Below are positions 17,256-26,351 of a stretch of DNA of 64,000 nucleotides, in pieces. The position numbers and the translations under genes were made by a program. Origin of the DNA: Bradyrhizobium sp. sBnM-33 (GTDB taxonomy: Bacteria > Pseudomonadota > Alphaproteobacteria > Rhizobiales > Xanthobacteraceae). Numbering within the stretch: position 1 is the stretch's first letter; each line of letters begins with the position of its first letter. The notes under the pieces were generated by a model. That model ran no database searches, had not been told where the DNA came from, and saw only the letters and a list, made by a program, of their open reading frames with translations. The stretch covers positions 8,479,001 through 8,543,000 of the forward strand of contig NZ_CP136624.1 of the NCBI RefSeq assembly GCF_032917945.1, in the 5' to 3' direction.

Positions 17256-18245
17256 GTGAGAAACGGCAAGGTCCTGGGCCACACGGACGAGCTGGGCCGA
17301 GTAGCCCCACTCGTTGTCGTACCAGCTGAAGAGCTTGACGAGATCGCCGTCGACGACCTGGGTGAGCGTCAGGTCGACGATCGCTGCTCGGGGATCGCCG
17401 ATCACGTCGCTCGACACCAACTCGTCATCTGAGACGCCAAGCACGCCGTGGTAGCGTTCGCTCACCGCCTCTTCGCGGAAAACGGCGTTTATGGCCTCGA
17501 CTGTCGTGGGAGCCACCACGAGGCAGGTAATGTCGGCGATCGAACCGACGGGCACCGGAGCGCGGATGGCGACGCCATCGAACCGGCCCGCAAGCTCCGG
17601 CAGCGCCTTTGTCGTTGCGCGCGCTGCGCCCGTGGTCGAAGGCACCAGGTTCGCGGCCGCCGCACGTCCGCGGCGGCGATCAGCGAGCGGACCGTCGACA
17701 AGCGCCTGGCCGGCGGTGTAGGCGTGAACAGTCGTCATCGTCGCCTTGCGCACCCCGACGCGCCGATTCAGGATTTCCATCACTGGCGTGATCGCGTTCG
17801 TCGTGCAACTCGCGCAGCTGACGATCCGTTTGCCGGCGGCGGTATTGACGCCGTGCGCGAGCGTCGGCACGTCGCCGTCGCGCACTGGAGCCGAGAGGAT
17901 GACGAAGCCCGCTCCCGCCGCGAGATGCCGCTCAAGATCGGCAGCATTCGTGAACCGGCCGGTGCACTCGAAAACCAACTCGACACCGAGCTCGTCCCAC
18001 GGCAGCTGCTGGGGATCCCGCTCTCGAAGTATCCGCGACGTGCGGCCGTCGACAATCATGCGGTCGCCCGCGACCTCCACGTCTCGGCCGTAACGGCCGC
18101 GCACAGTGTCGTACTTAAGCGAGTACGCAAGATCGTCAGCGGACGCGATGTCGTTGACGGCGATGACATCAAAGCCTCCCGCGTCGAGGAGCTGCTTGAA
18201 CAGCGTCCTTCCGATACGGCCGAAGCCGTTGATCGCGACCTTCAT
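17250..18245 (-). CDS. gap: Type I glyceraldehyde-3-phosphate dehydrogenase
   Basis: This 331-aa protein is a full-length NAD(P)-dependent GAPDH, which converts glyceraldehyde 3-phosphate to 1,3-bisphosphoglycerate. Rossmann motif INGFGRIGR is at residues 4-12, catalytic Cys in SCASCTTN at about residue 150, catalytic His in TTVHAYT, and the terminal NEWGYS motif is present. No glycolytic neighbour (pgk, fba) is nearby, so it is probably a second, mobile copy. Such isolated copies may give a GAPDH resistant to oxidants or natural inhibitors, which would fit this island but is inference. Confidence 0.93.
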   Translation of the reverse strand: MKVAINGFGRIGRTLFKQLLDAGGFDVIAVNDIASADDLAYSLKYDTVRGRYGRDVEVAGDRMIVDGRTSRILRERDPQQLPWDELGVELVFECTGRFTNAADLERHLAAGAGFVILSAPVRDGDVPTLAHGVNTAAGKRIVSCASCTTNAITPVMEILNRRVGVRKATMTTVHAYTAGQALVDGPLADRRRGRAAAANLVPSTTGAARATTKALPELAGRFDGVAIRAPVPVGSIADITCLVVAPTTVEAINAVFREEAVSERYHGVLGVSDDELVSSDVIGDPRAAIVDLTLTQVVDGDLVKLFSWYDNEWGYSAQLVRVAQDLAVSHA

Positions 18246-18642
18246 GACATTCTCCTCTTCATCCTGCTGCTAGCACCAAGCGCGCAGCTGAGATCGGCCG
18301 AGGCGGCTACTGGAGTCGGGGCGGGCTACCGCTGTCGGTTGCGCGCACCGCCGTCGATCATTGGCCCCTCTCGCCCGTGCGGGTGCAATGCTACCAGACC
18401 TGCCCTTGGCGTACGTCGCCGCGATTATGGGCGTCGCGGAGCCAAGCAGCATCGCGATTGAGAGCATCATACGCAAGGCTATGCCCGGCTCCCGTCTGAG
18501 CAAGGCAGCCTGTCACAAGAAGGGGTCGAATTCCACCCCAACCAGGACCTCGGCGGCACGTCCAAATGAATCGCATATCGGTTTGGGACCATCTCGCCTT
18601 CGGAAACTCACCACAAGCAAAGACTGTCACGTGAGCACGAAA
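18246..18642. other. No recognisable gene
   Basis: About 400 bp upstream of gap and downstream of the ClpP-like gene. Short frames here lack family features. The gap promoter should lie within it, but no clear signal was identified. Confidence 0.35.
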
Positions 18643-19698
18643 TCACCATCTGCCGCCCGACTCAGAGGGTACCGATGGTGCGCGGGAGACGACCGGCGAT
18701 CGCGAGGGCTCTATAGCACTGCTCCTTCCGCAGGCGACTTGCGGCTGCGCTGGATGGGCGCTGGAAGTGGCACAGCCTGTCGGAATGATTGCTTCGGCGG
18801 CCCTGATCGACGAGGCCGCTGGCAACGAGTTCTTCGCTTCGTCCGCAATCCGGCTCTTCACCGATGTCGTGCCCACGTCATCAGCGGACGTCCCGTCGCC
18901 GTTCGGTGGGAGCACTTCGGCAACCGAGTAAGCCGTGACCAGATTAGTCAGCCGCAATTCTGCAGGCGACAATTCGTAGAGGTCCGTCCAGGGCGGTACG
19001 CTCAGCGAGAGCGACAGGAGATCGCCTCCGCCGCCCATCTCGAATGTGTATTTAGCGAGGCGTCCAATGTCGCGCTCCAGGATCATGATATCGTGCGCGC
19101 TGTAGCTCGCAGCCATGGCATCATGGGCGCGATCGCCGAACCAGATCTGGTGCACCCGCACATGTGCGCCATCAGGCACGTAACGCACCTTGCCCGAAAG
19201 GAGCAGAAACACACACATGGATTCGCAATATGCCTGGGACGCGATGTAGGCATGACGTCCGTTCGCTTGGATGCTTGCGCCAACTGTCGTCAGCATTCCA
19301 AGACTGCGCCAGCGCCGCCCCAGCGCGATGGCATCATTCACCGATCCGCCGCTGGAATTAAGCACGATGGTCGCGCCGACGAGCTGATGCTCGCGCGCAA
19401 ATGCATCGAACTCATTCGGTGTGTCCGCCGTGACGACGCCGACGGCGGCGACCCAGCCGCGGCAATTCGGTTGACATGCGACCCAAGTGAATCGCATCGG
19501 CAATTTGCGTTCCTCAAGGGTCGAAACTGCGTGCGCTTCAGCGCCGGACGCGATGGGGAGGTGAACCGAGCTCGATGCCCGTTCTGACGTTAGATTAGTT
19601 AGCATAAAGGGGGCCGCGGCAATCCCAAGAAACAGAACAAGCGCGGTCGCTACGTACAGTGCACGCTTTATCGTCAATGCAAATCGAGCGGTTTCCAT
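18643..19698 (-). CDS. Exported ClpP-like (crotonase-fold) protein
   Basis: I start this 351-aa protein at METARFALTIKR (19698), giving a signal anchor (ALYVATALVLFLGIAAAPFM at residues 13-32); the frame is open to 19827. The core matches the ClpP-like periplasmic family common in Bradyrhizobium: IVLNSSGGSVNDAIALGRR, then the C-x-S-x-C segment YCESMCVFLLLSGKVRYV carrying the likely nucleophile Ser, then AHVRVHQIW with a possible His. The last 100 residues are low complexity. The fold suggests a protease or a non-catalytic relative, and no substrate is known. Confidence 0.72.
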   Translation of the reverse strand: METARFALTIKRALYVATALVLFLGIAAAPFMLTNLTSERASSSVHLPIASGAEAHAVSTLEERKLPMRFTWVACQPNCRGWVAAVGVVTADTPNEFDAFAREHQLVGATIVLNSSGGSVNDAIALGRRWRSLGMLTTVGASIQANGRHAYIASQAYCESMCVFLLLSGKVRYVPDGAHVRVHQIWFGDRAHDAMAASYSAHDIMILERDIGRLAKYTFEMGGGGDLLSLSLSVPPWTDLYELSPAELRLTNLVTAYSVAEVLPPNGDGTSADDVGTTSVKSRIADEAKNSLPAASSIRAAEAIIPTGCATSSAHPAQPQVACGRSSAIEPSRSPVVSRAPSVPSESGGRW

Positions 19699-19942
19699 GT
19701 TCAGAGCTACCAATACTACTTTCACAAGCCAACCACTTTGCTGGCGGATGATGATGTTGGTGACACAAAGCGTGCGATCGGCGTCATCGATCGTGAAGGA
19801 CGCGAAGCGGTGTCTTCTGAACAGCATGGCCGCCCCTTCTAACGGGCACAGCTGCCTGCACCCACGCGAACCGTGCGTTCACGATCAAAATACGTGCGAA
19901 GGTCACCATAAGCATCAAGTTCGTCACTGTAGAATTCCTTTC

Positions 19943-19976
19943 TGTGAATGCGTTGTGTCGTTTGTAGGTTATTAGG
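19943..19976 (-). promoter_or_regulatory. Weak seventh match to the island operator
   Basis: ATGCGTTGTG followed by a degenerate GTTATTAG resembles the plus-strand form of the CTAACA-repeat element. It lies about 245 bp upstream of the ClpP-like gene, but the 10-bp phasing is not kept. It is listed as a doubtful site. Confidence 0.2.
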
Positions 19977-20012
19977 CAAACGGCAGATTGGCCTTGATGC
20001 CGAGGACTAGTA

Positions 20013-20234
20013 TTATGACCAGACGCTGGCGTCACCAATCGGCAAACCGTCGATGCCAGCGCCTGCGCGCGATACGACCGGTACTGACTTGGCCTTCCTC
20101 GCGAGATAACAGGCGTGGTCGCAGTAGAACTGTCGAGAAAACACTTCATGCAGATAACCGAAACCGATCGGCGTGGAGCACGTCGCACATGTCGATGCCC
20201 GAGCGGCCCTATCATTCACCAATACGAATTTCAT
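20013..20234 (-). CDS. Small Cys-rich (zinc-ribbon-like) protein, 73 aa
   Basis: The start MKFVLVND at 20234 has GGAGG 6 bp upstream. Two cysteine pairs (CATC at residues 16-19, and YCDHACY) could bind one zinc ion. Similar small proteins starting MKFVLVND are familiar from Bradyrhizobium, where they have no known function. An island-type operator (20310-20340) sits 75 bp upstream, so this peptide would be part of that regulon. Confidence 0.7.
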   Translation of the reverse strand: MKFVLVNDRAARASTCATCSTPIGFGYLHEVFSRQFYCDHACYLARKAKSVPVVSRAGAGIDGLPIGDASVWS

Positions 20235-20309
20235 GGCTGTCCTCCGCTGTTCTCTGTGCAAGTCACAAACGTCTTAGCAGCCGCACTCTGCACTCAAGCC
20301 TGGGGTGTT

Positions 20310-20340
20310 GGCTCGTTAGGCGTTGTTAGACGTTGCGAGC
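20310..20340 (-). promoter_or_regulatory. Island operator 1 (tandem CTAACA repeat)
   Basis: Read toward the gene: GCTCGCAACGT then CTAACAACGC then CTAACGAGCC, with units phased at 10 bp. The first unit is degenerate. It lies 75 bp upstream of the 73-aa Cys-rich protein gene and has the same layout as the five other copies. Confidence 0.6.
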
Positions 20341-20464
20341 AAGTAACCGCGTTACGCCAGTTCACCTATCGATAAAGTGATGATATGATGCATATCATTG
20401 TATTGATCGGCGTAGCGCCCCGACTATTTCAGAGGGCGGATCAATTCCAATTAGGGAGATTTCA

Positions 20465-20617
20465 GTGACGAAACACACCGAAGGGGCAATCTGGTACCAT
20501 CGCTATGAATTCGTGCACGGCGACGATGCCGACTTCATCGCCTATCAACGGCATCTAGGCGATGGCGCTTGGCAGACGTTCTCAACATGGATGATCCCGC
20601 GCGTGGACTTTAACTAG
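20465..20617 (+). CDS. 50-aa protein of unknown function, GTG start
   Basis: A GTG codon preceded by AGGGAG at 6 bp opens a 50-codon frame ending in TAG at 20615-20617. The product is rich in aromatic and acidic residues (AIWYHRYEFVHGDDADFIAY, GAWQTFSTWMIPRVDF) and has no signal or membrane segment. Composition and ribosome-binding site argue for a real gene. No family is recognised. It lies alone between the Cys-rich peptide and the truncated STAND regulator. Confidence 0.5.
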   Translation: MTKHTEGAIWYHRYEFVHGDDADFIAYQRHLGDGAWQTFSTWMIPRVDFN

Positions 20618-20709
20618 TTGGATCCTGCGCCGACAAGCTGCTAACGCCGGTGCGTCTTGGACGATTGCATCAAGGCAATGGTAGCTTGCAATCATCGGCG
20701 AAGTTAAGG

Positions 20710-22200
20710 TCACACTGGGACGCAGAGATCAGCTCTTACCCTTGCATCGACCGCAGCGGTTCGCATGGCGAACGGCCAGGCGGACAGTTCATCCTCGTCA
20801 GCGCTGATCATGAGCGCGTAGGAGCGCGTTGTGTCGAGCAATCGATAGCGCATTACGGCGCCGATCGGGTGGGTCGCGACCATCGACTTGGCGACCAGAC
20901 TGTCAATTGCGCCAAAAACTACCGATTCATCCAACGTCGCGCTGGTCGCAGCCGCGAGAGCGGCGTCGAGCGTAAAGTTCCCAACGAGTACGGCGAGCCG
21001 ACGAAGCACCGTGCGCTCCAGTTCGGAAAGCAACGCGTAGCTCCAATCCAGCGTGGCCTGCAGGGTCTTTTGGCGCGGCGTCGCTCTACGCGGGCCGGGC
21101 CACAGCAGCGGCGGGCGCAGGTTGAGCAGGGCGGCAGTCTGCGCCAGGCCGTAGGATTCGACATGCCTGGCTGCCAGCTCGATTGCCAGCGCCATCCCGT
21201 CGAGCTTCCGGCAGATACCCGCCACAATAGTCGCTTCCGGGTCGCTAAAGTCAGGGTGCGCGCCGCTCGCCACCGCCCGCTCTACGAATAACCGAGTCGC
21301 AGGAAATGTAAGAAGTGCAGCGGCCGTAAGCCCCTGATCCTCCGGTGGACAGGCAAGAGAGTCCAGTCGGTAGACATGTTCATCCTTGACCTGAAGAACC
21401 TCTCGGCTTGTCGCGAGGAGGTGTACTTGCGGCGCTGCTGTGAAGATTAGTGACGTCAGTTCCGCGACCGTCTCGATGAGATGTTCGCAAGTGTCGAGAA
21501 TCAGCAAAAGTCGCTTGTCCCGCAGACAAGCGAGCAGGTTCGGCGTCGCGTCCTCGGATTCGACAGACAGGCCCAGCGTCGACGCTATGGCCGAGGCGAC
21601 GAGCTTGGGATCGTTTAGCATGCCAAGATCGACGAAGACCACGGCACCCGTGAATTCATCGAGCAGATGATGCCCAACCGCTAGGGCGACCGTCGTCTTG
21701 CCGACGCCACCGGCGCCAACGATTGTGACAAAGCGCGTTGCGTTCAGCCGGTTTGATAGTTTGAGAACATCATCATCGCGTCCGATCATCCGGATAGATC
21801 GGCTCGCCAGGTTGGCGTGCGGGAAGCCTGCTGCGACCTCTGCAACTGCCTGGCTTCGTTTGCTCGACCGCGAGACCGGAGCCACGAAGCAGTAGCCTCG
21901 CCCAGACGATGTCGAGATGTATCTGGCACCGTCCCTTCCATCACCGAGCGCCTTACGGATACTCGCGACGTGAAACCGCAGGCTGCCTTCTTCTACCGTG
22001 ATGCCAGGCCAGACCTCAGCCATCAAATCGCTTTTACTAATGACTTCGTTAGGACGCGACAGCAGTGTCACCAAGAGGTCATAGGCCCGCCCGCTGAGTT
22101 CTACGGGCTCGCCATCCTTTGTCAGCAGTCTCTCGCTCGCGACCAAGCTAAAAGAACCGAACGATATGACCTCTTTGGTCTGCGCTATCCCCGTCGTCAT
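20710..22200 (-). CDS. Winged-helix / NB-ARC ATPase regulator, truncated before the TPR part
   Basis: The start MTTGIAQTKEVISFG at 22200 has GGAG 7 bp upstream. An OmpR-type winged helix is at residues 7-105 (LMAEVWPGITVEEGSLRFHV, RYISTSSGRGYCFVAPVS). An AAA/NB-ARC ATPase follows, with P-loop GAGGVGKTTVALAV, Walker B LLLILDTCEHL and sensor LLATSRE. It is closely similar to the 951-aa protein at 49565-52420 but stops at about 496 aa. Near 20750 homology continues in another frame (LAVRHANRC), so a frameshift removed the roughly 450-residue TPR sensor region. A truncated regulator could act constitutively, dominantly or not at all. Confidence 0.82.
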   Translation of the reverse strand: MTTGIAQTKEVISFGSFSLVASERLLTKDGEPVELSGRAYDLLVTLLSRPNEVISKSDLMAEVWPGITVEEGSLRFHVASIRKALGDGRDGARYISTSSGRGYCFVAPVSRSSKRSQAVAEVAAGFPHANLASRSIRMIGRDDDVLKLSNRLNATRFVTIVGAGGVGKTTVALAVGHHLLDEFTGAVVFVDLGMLNDPKLVASAIASTLGLSVESEDATPNLLACLRDKRLLLILDTCEHLIETVAELTSLIFTAAPQVHLLATSREVLQVKDEHVYRLDSLACPPEDQGLTAAALLTFPATRLFVERAVASGAHPDFSDPEATIVAGICRKLDGMALAIELAARHVESYGLAQTAALLNLRPPLLWPGPRRATPRQKTLQATLDWSYALLSELERTVLRRLAVLVGNFTLDAALAAATSATLDESVVFGAIDSLVAKSMVATHPIGAVMRYRLLDTTRSYALMISADEDELSAWPFAMRTAAVDARVRADLCVPV

Positions 22201-22272
22201 CGGCGTGCTCCAATTCATTAGCCGTCACTGTCACTCATGGATCTCCAACAAGTCTGCTGCGCGTTAAATCTT

Positions 22273-23250
22273 TCATTCAAGAATGGATCGGAGAAGGGCG
22301 TTAGTCTGCGCAATAGCGCCTCGGGCCGCAGGAGTGTCGGCCAATGCGTTGAGCATGACGAAATCGTGAATGGTGCCGTTGTATCTCGTGGAGGTGACAC
22401 GTACGCCCGCGCAGACCAATTTGCGCGCGTAGCACTCGCCTTCATCACGGAGCACGTCGTTCTCGGCGACTATGATGAGCGCATCCGGAAGACCCGCCAG
22501 CTGATCAATCGAGGCGTTGAGTGGTGCAGCGGTGATCTGCTTACGCGCGGCGACGTCCGGAAGATAGGCGTTCCAGAACGATTCCATGGCTTGCTTGGTC
22601 AGCCACGGACCATTTGCGAACAAGGCGTAGGACTCGGTGTCGAACATTAAGCTGAGAGCGGGATAGAACAGCACCTGCACGTCTATCTTGGGACCACGCC
22701 GCTCCTTCGCCATGAGAGTGACAGCGGCGGCCATGTTGCCGCCGACGCCGTCGCCAACGATGGCGAGGCGCGTGGGATCGATTCCAAGTTGCCTGGCATG
22801 TTCTACCAAGTATTTGGTGACGGCATAGACTTGTTCGATTGCTACGGGATATTTGGCCTCCGGCGAGCGATCGTAATCTACGAAAAACAACGCAACGTGC
22901 GCACCGACCGCGATTTCGCGAATCAAGCGGTCGTGCGTTTCCCTGTCACCGAAAATCCAGCCGCCGCCATGGACATATATCAATGCGGGTAGCGCATCAC
23001 TTGCTCTCTCCGGTCGAACGATCCGAACAGGCACCGGTCCGGTGGGGCCGGTAGGCACAACCATATCCTGCAAATGCGCGGCCGGCTTGCCGATGATGCC
23101 TGATTGGGTATCCGTCAGAATGCGTCGTGCGTCTTTGGGAGACAGTTCGCGCATAATCGGGCCGTCAGCTATCGCCTCGACAAACTGCTGTGTCAGGGGC
23201 TCAAGCAACGGTTCGTTGGGGATATTTGCTGGTGCGGCTTTCTCTGGCAT
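22273..23250 (-). CDS. HSL-family alpha/beta hydrolase lacking the nucleophile serine
   Basis: I start this 325-aa protein at MPEKAAPANIPNEP (23250). It is a hormone-sensitive-lipase-type esterase with oxyanion motif HGGGW (residues 94-98) and cap helix. It has likely catalytic Asp (AENDVLRDEG) and His (GTIHDF) near the C-terminus. The nucleophile elbow, normally GDSAGG or GDSVGG, reads GDGVGG: the Ser codon position (22747-22749) is GGC instead of AGC. If the base is right, ordinary ester hydrolysis should be lost. Degenerate 42-bp repeats lie upstream of the gene. Confidence 0.82.
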   Translation of the reverse strand: MPEKAAPANIPNEPLLEPLTQQFVEAIADGPIMRELSPKDARRILTDTQSGIIGKPAAHLQDMVVPTGPTGPVPVRIVRPERASDALPALIYVHGGGWIFGDRETHDRLIREIAVGAHVALFFVDYDRSPEAKYPVAIEQVYAVTKYLVEHARQLGIDPTRLAIVGDGVGGNMAAAVTLMAKERRGPKIDVQVLFYPALSLMFDTESYALFANGPWLTKQAMESFWNAYLPDVAARKQITAAPLNASIDQLAGLPDALIIVAENDVLRDEGECYARKLVCAGVRVTSTRYNGTIHDFVMLNALADTPAARGAIAQTNALLRSILE

Positions 23251-23319
23251 CGAGATCCATCCGAAAAGTAGCGCTCGCCAGTCTTCATGAGCGCTCCCGC
23301 GAGAAAATCCCAACCAAAC

Positions 23320-23415
23320 GTTGTGAATTCTCGCAAAAATCCCGGAGGGAGACGTGAAATCGCCCCACGAAGCATTGTGAATTTTCGTGAAATTTCCACG
23401 GGGACGTGAAACGGT
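23320..23415. repeat. Two imperfect direct repeats upstream of the esterase
   Basis: TTGTGAATTCTCGCAAAAAT (from 23321) and TTGTGAATTTTCGTGAAATT (from 23375) begin two similar units, each ending in GACGTGAAAtCG/aCG, spaced 54 bp. They fill the space between the esterase start and the STAND regulator stop. They could be binding sites or a duplicated terminator or operator. Confidence 0.4.
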
Positions 23416-23435
23416 CTGCTCTGACCAAGTCCGAG

Positions 23436-26351
23436 CTAACGTTGTCCCGAGAGTTCATCCAGTAGAACCTTCGCGGCCCTAAGATCGTTGGTTTCGTACC
23501 CTTCGGTGAAGCGGCTATAGATCGGCGCGAGCAGCTCGTACGCTTCGCCGATCCTCCCCTGATCCTGCCGCAGTCGCGCTAGGCTAGTTGTGGTGCGTAG
23601 CTCCCACGCGAGGGCCTCCTGCGTTCGGGCTAGCTCGATCGACTCTAGAAAGTCCTCCTCGGCCTTGCCCGCGGTGTGACTAGCATCCCGCTGCAAAACG
23701 ACTACACCCCTGATCCGCAACAGCTCCGGGCTACACCAGCGCTCCGCGCTCTGCTCACTTCGTACGATCGCTTCATCGATCGTTGCCTTTGCCAGTAGGG
23801 CGTCTCCGGTGACCGCCAACCCCTCGGCCAGCGCGCCCAGGAACGTCGTGAGATACTGGACGAATCTGGCTCGGCGCAGCTCGTCTATACCAGCTTTAAG
23901 CTGCTGCAATCCGGCAGCGCCGCGCTTGACGTGCAGTTCTCCTTCGAAACAGCGGCCGTAAGCGCGCCAAATATCGAGCTCATCGCTGGCAGTTTGATCG
24001 AGCAGCATCTTTGTGTAGCGCTCCGCGGCCAACAGATCGCCAGCCATGAGCGCAACCGGACACGCTGCTTGAGCAAGCGCGTTGCAGAGCGAAAGCCTGT
24101 GATTGATCGAAAGAGCCTCGCCGACATTAATCTCGACACAGCGTAACGCCTGATTCGCAAACCCTTGCAGCCATAGTACTCGCGCGAGCGTGATGCGTGC
24201 TGTCACCCGTTGGTCGAATTGGAAGCGCACCGCATGTGAGCGACGGACCGGGGTAACGTAGCTCGCAAGCATCCGCTCAATGTGCTGTCGCGCACTCGAT
24301 TGTCTACCCAGGAAATGCAGCGTCGCACCTGTCAATCGGTCACCGAGCAATCGATCATTCATATCCGCGGTCTTGTCGGCAACGGAAGAAAAACGCTTCG
24401 CGATGGTCAGAGCTTCGCCAAACTCTCCCCGATTAACTCGCGAAGCCCACATTCCCCAGAGCGCTCGTAAGCGGTAGTCAGTATCGTCCAGCCCCTCCGC
24501 GATTTCGGAAGCAGTCGTCCACGCCACTTCCGTGTCTCGGGCCGATGCCGTTGTGTACATCTGCGACCAGGCAACCGCAGCATAGAGTTGCATCCGGCGG
24601 CGGTCATCCTTCGTCGTACTTTCCCCGAGTGTGGCTAGCGCACGTTCGGCGCGCGCGCGGCATTCCTCCATCAGCGACATCTCGAACCAAAGGGGCGACG
24701 CGGCGACCGTCAGCTCTACACCGAGGCCAACATCACCGCTTGGCGAAAAGGCCCAGTCTAGCGCGTTGCGAAGATCGTCGATCTGCGGAGCATAGGCGGA
24801 CAACCATTCGGTCGTGGGCCATGTATCCCACTCTGCATGGGCACGCTCGAATCGATCGAGTAGGTAAAGCGCGTGTCGTCTTCTCACAGCTTGCGTTTCT
24901 TCGTCAGTCAACCTATTCAGCGCGTAGGCTCGTGCTGTATCTGTTAGGCGATAGAATACGTTCGCGCCTCCCACATCCGCGATGACCAGTGACTTCTCGA
25001 CAAGATCGGCAATGACATCGTCTACCTCGGACGCGATAGTTGTGCCGTCTCCAGCAATGGCGGTTGCAGCGTCCATCGTAAAGCGTCCAGCAAATACTCC
25101 CAGCCGGCGCATGACGACGCGTTCGGTTTCGGAGAGCAGTTCATAGCTCCAATCGAACGCTGCACGAAGCGTCTGATGCCGTGGCAGGGCGGTCCGCCGG
25201 CCGCGTGACAACAGATGAAATCGATCATCCAGGCGACTGGCCACTCCGCGAACGCCAAAGGCGTCAACGCGACACGCGGCAAGTTCGATTGCTAGTGCGA
25301 TTCCGTCGAGCCGACGGCAAATCTGCGCGACAACTGGGATATCTTCGTCCTTGAGTTCGTATCCGCCGCTTGCTGCCGCCCGCTCGACAAAGAGTTGTAC
25401 CGCCGGGTAGCTAAGCGCTTCCGTGACTGTTAATCCTGGTTCGGTAGGGGCGGTTTCCAGTGGCGGGAGGCGCTGCACGCGCTCATCTTCGGCACGCAAA
25501 GGTTCTCGACTGGTGGCAAGGACGTGAATACCCGGTGCTCCTTTCAATAGTTCTTCCGCCAACGCTGCGGCTGCCAGCAGGACATGCTCGCAGTTGTCGA
25601 ACAGGAGCAGCATCTGCTTGTCTTTCAGAAAGGAGGTCAGTGCGGGATATGGATTCTCTGAGCGGACGGCGACACCAAGCACTGCGGCGAGTGCGCTCGG
25701 CACAAGCTGGGGATCGCTGAGGGGAGCAAGGTCAACAAGCCGTCCACCGTCTTTGTAAGTGGCAATCAGCTTGTCGGCGACCGCCAGAGCAACTGTCGTC
25801 TTGCCGATTCCGCCTGGTCCGACAATCGTGACGAAGCGGCCTCGCTTCAATCGACTGCTTACCATTGCAACGATATCGTCGCGGCCGATCGGCCGGGTGA
25901 GGCGGTCAGGAAAGTTGTGCCCCTTAGGGCCGGCGGCGGTGAATGGCTCGGCCGCATCGCTCGTGGACCGTGCTACCGCCGCAACGAAGCGATACCCCCG
26001 ACCGGGCACCGTGACGATGTAGTTTTCGCCCGTGCCACCCTCCGCGAGTGCGCGCCGCACAGCATTGATTTGAGCTCGAAGATTCGATTCTTCGACGGTG
26101 AGGCCAGACCACACGCGAGCAATGAGTACATCTTTGTCGACTACTTCGCCGGCGCGCTCAACCAACGCAACGAGAATTTCAAAGGCTCGACTTCCGAGCG
26201 GAACTGGATTGTCGCCTTGAAGCAGTAGTTGCTGCCGTGGGGAAAGGCGGAACGGGCCAAATGAGAACGTAAGCGCGCTTACGTGATTGCGTCCGTCACT
26301 TTCCGTGACGGATGCAGAAGGATGATCACGGTCGCCTCTGCTAGGTGCCAT
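23436..26351 (-). CDS. Winged-helix / NB-ARC / TPR (STAND) transcriptional regulator, 971 aa
   Basis: A large signal-transduction ATPase. The order is an OmpR-like winged helix (residues 27-125; VIARVWSGLTVEESNLRAQI-like region, YIVTVPGRGYRFVA), then an NB-ARC-type ATPase (P-loop GPGGIGKTTVALAVADK, Walker B MLLLFDNCEHVL, LATSREPL), then about 450 residues of alpha-helical TPR-like repeats. In this class the TPR part usually holds the ATPase inactive until an inducer is bound. It is a paralogue of the proteins at 20710-22200 and 49565-52420 and a candidate to bind the repeated island operators. The esterase gene follows on the same strand. Confidence 0.85.
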   Translation of the reverse strand: MAPSRGDRDHPSASVTESDGRNHVSALTFSFGPFRLSPRQQLLLQGDNPVPLGSRAFEILVALVERAGEVVDKDVLIARVWSGLTVEESNLRAQINAVRRALAEGGTGENYIVTVPGRGYRFVAAVARSTSDAAEPFTAAGPKGHNFPDRLTRPIGRDDIVAMVSSRLKRGRFVTIVGPGGIGKTTVALAVADKLIATYKDGGRLVDLAPLSDPQLVPSALAAVLGVAVRSENPYPALTSFLKDKQMLLLFDNCEHVLLAAAALAEELLKGAPGIHVLATSREPLRAEDERVQRLPPLETAPTEPGLTVTEALSYPAVQLFVERAAASGGYELKDEDIPVVAQICRRLDGIALAIELAACRVDAFGVRGVASRLDDRFHLLSRGRRTALPRHQTLRAAFDWSYELLSETERVVMRRLGVFAGRFTMDAATAIAGDGTTIASEVDDVIADLVEKSLVIADVGGANVFYRLTDTARAYALNRLTDEETQAVRRRHALYLLDRFERAHAEWDTWPTTEWLSAYAPQIDDLRNALDWAFSPSGDVGLGVELTVAASPLWFEMSLMEECRARAERALATLGESTTKDDRRRMQLYAAVAWSQMYTTASARDTEVAWTTASEIAEGLDDTDYRLRALWGMWASRVNRGEFGEALTIAKRFSSVADKTADMNDRLLGDRLTGATLHFLGRQSSARQHIERMLASYVTPVRRSHAVRFQFDQRVTARITLARVLWLQGFANQALRCVEINVGEALSINHRLSLCNALAQAACPVALMAGDLLAAERYTKMLLDQTASDELDIWRAYGRCFEGELHVKRGAAGLQQLKAGIDELRRARFVQYLTTFLGALAEGLAVTGDALLAKATIDEAIVRSEQSAERWCSPELLRIRGVVVLQRDASHTAGKAEEDFLESIELARTQEALAWELRTTTSLARLRQDQGRIGEAYELLAPIYSRFTEGYETNDLRAAKVLLDELSGQR

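Noticed and set aside
17448..18461. 337-codon plus-strand frame opposite gap
   Set aside because: Antisense shadow of a textbook GAPDH.
18361..19587. 408-codon plus-strand frame opposite the ClpP-like gene
   Set aside because: It is antisense to a gene with a clear signal peptide and ClpP-like motifs; its product has no recognisable domain.
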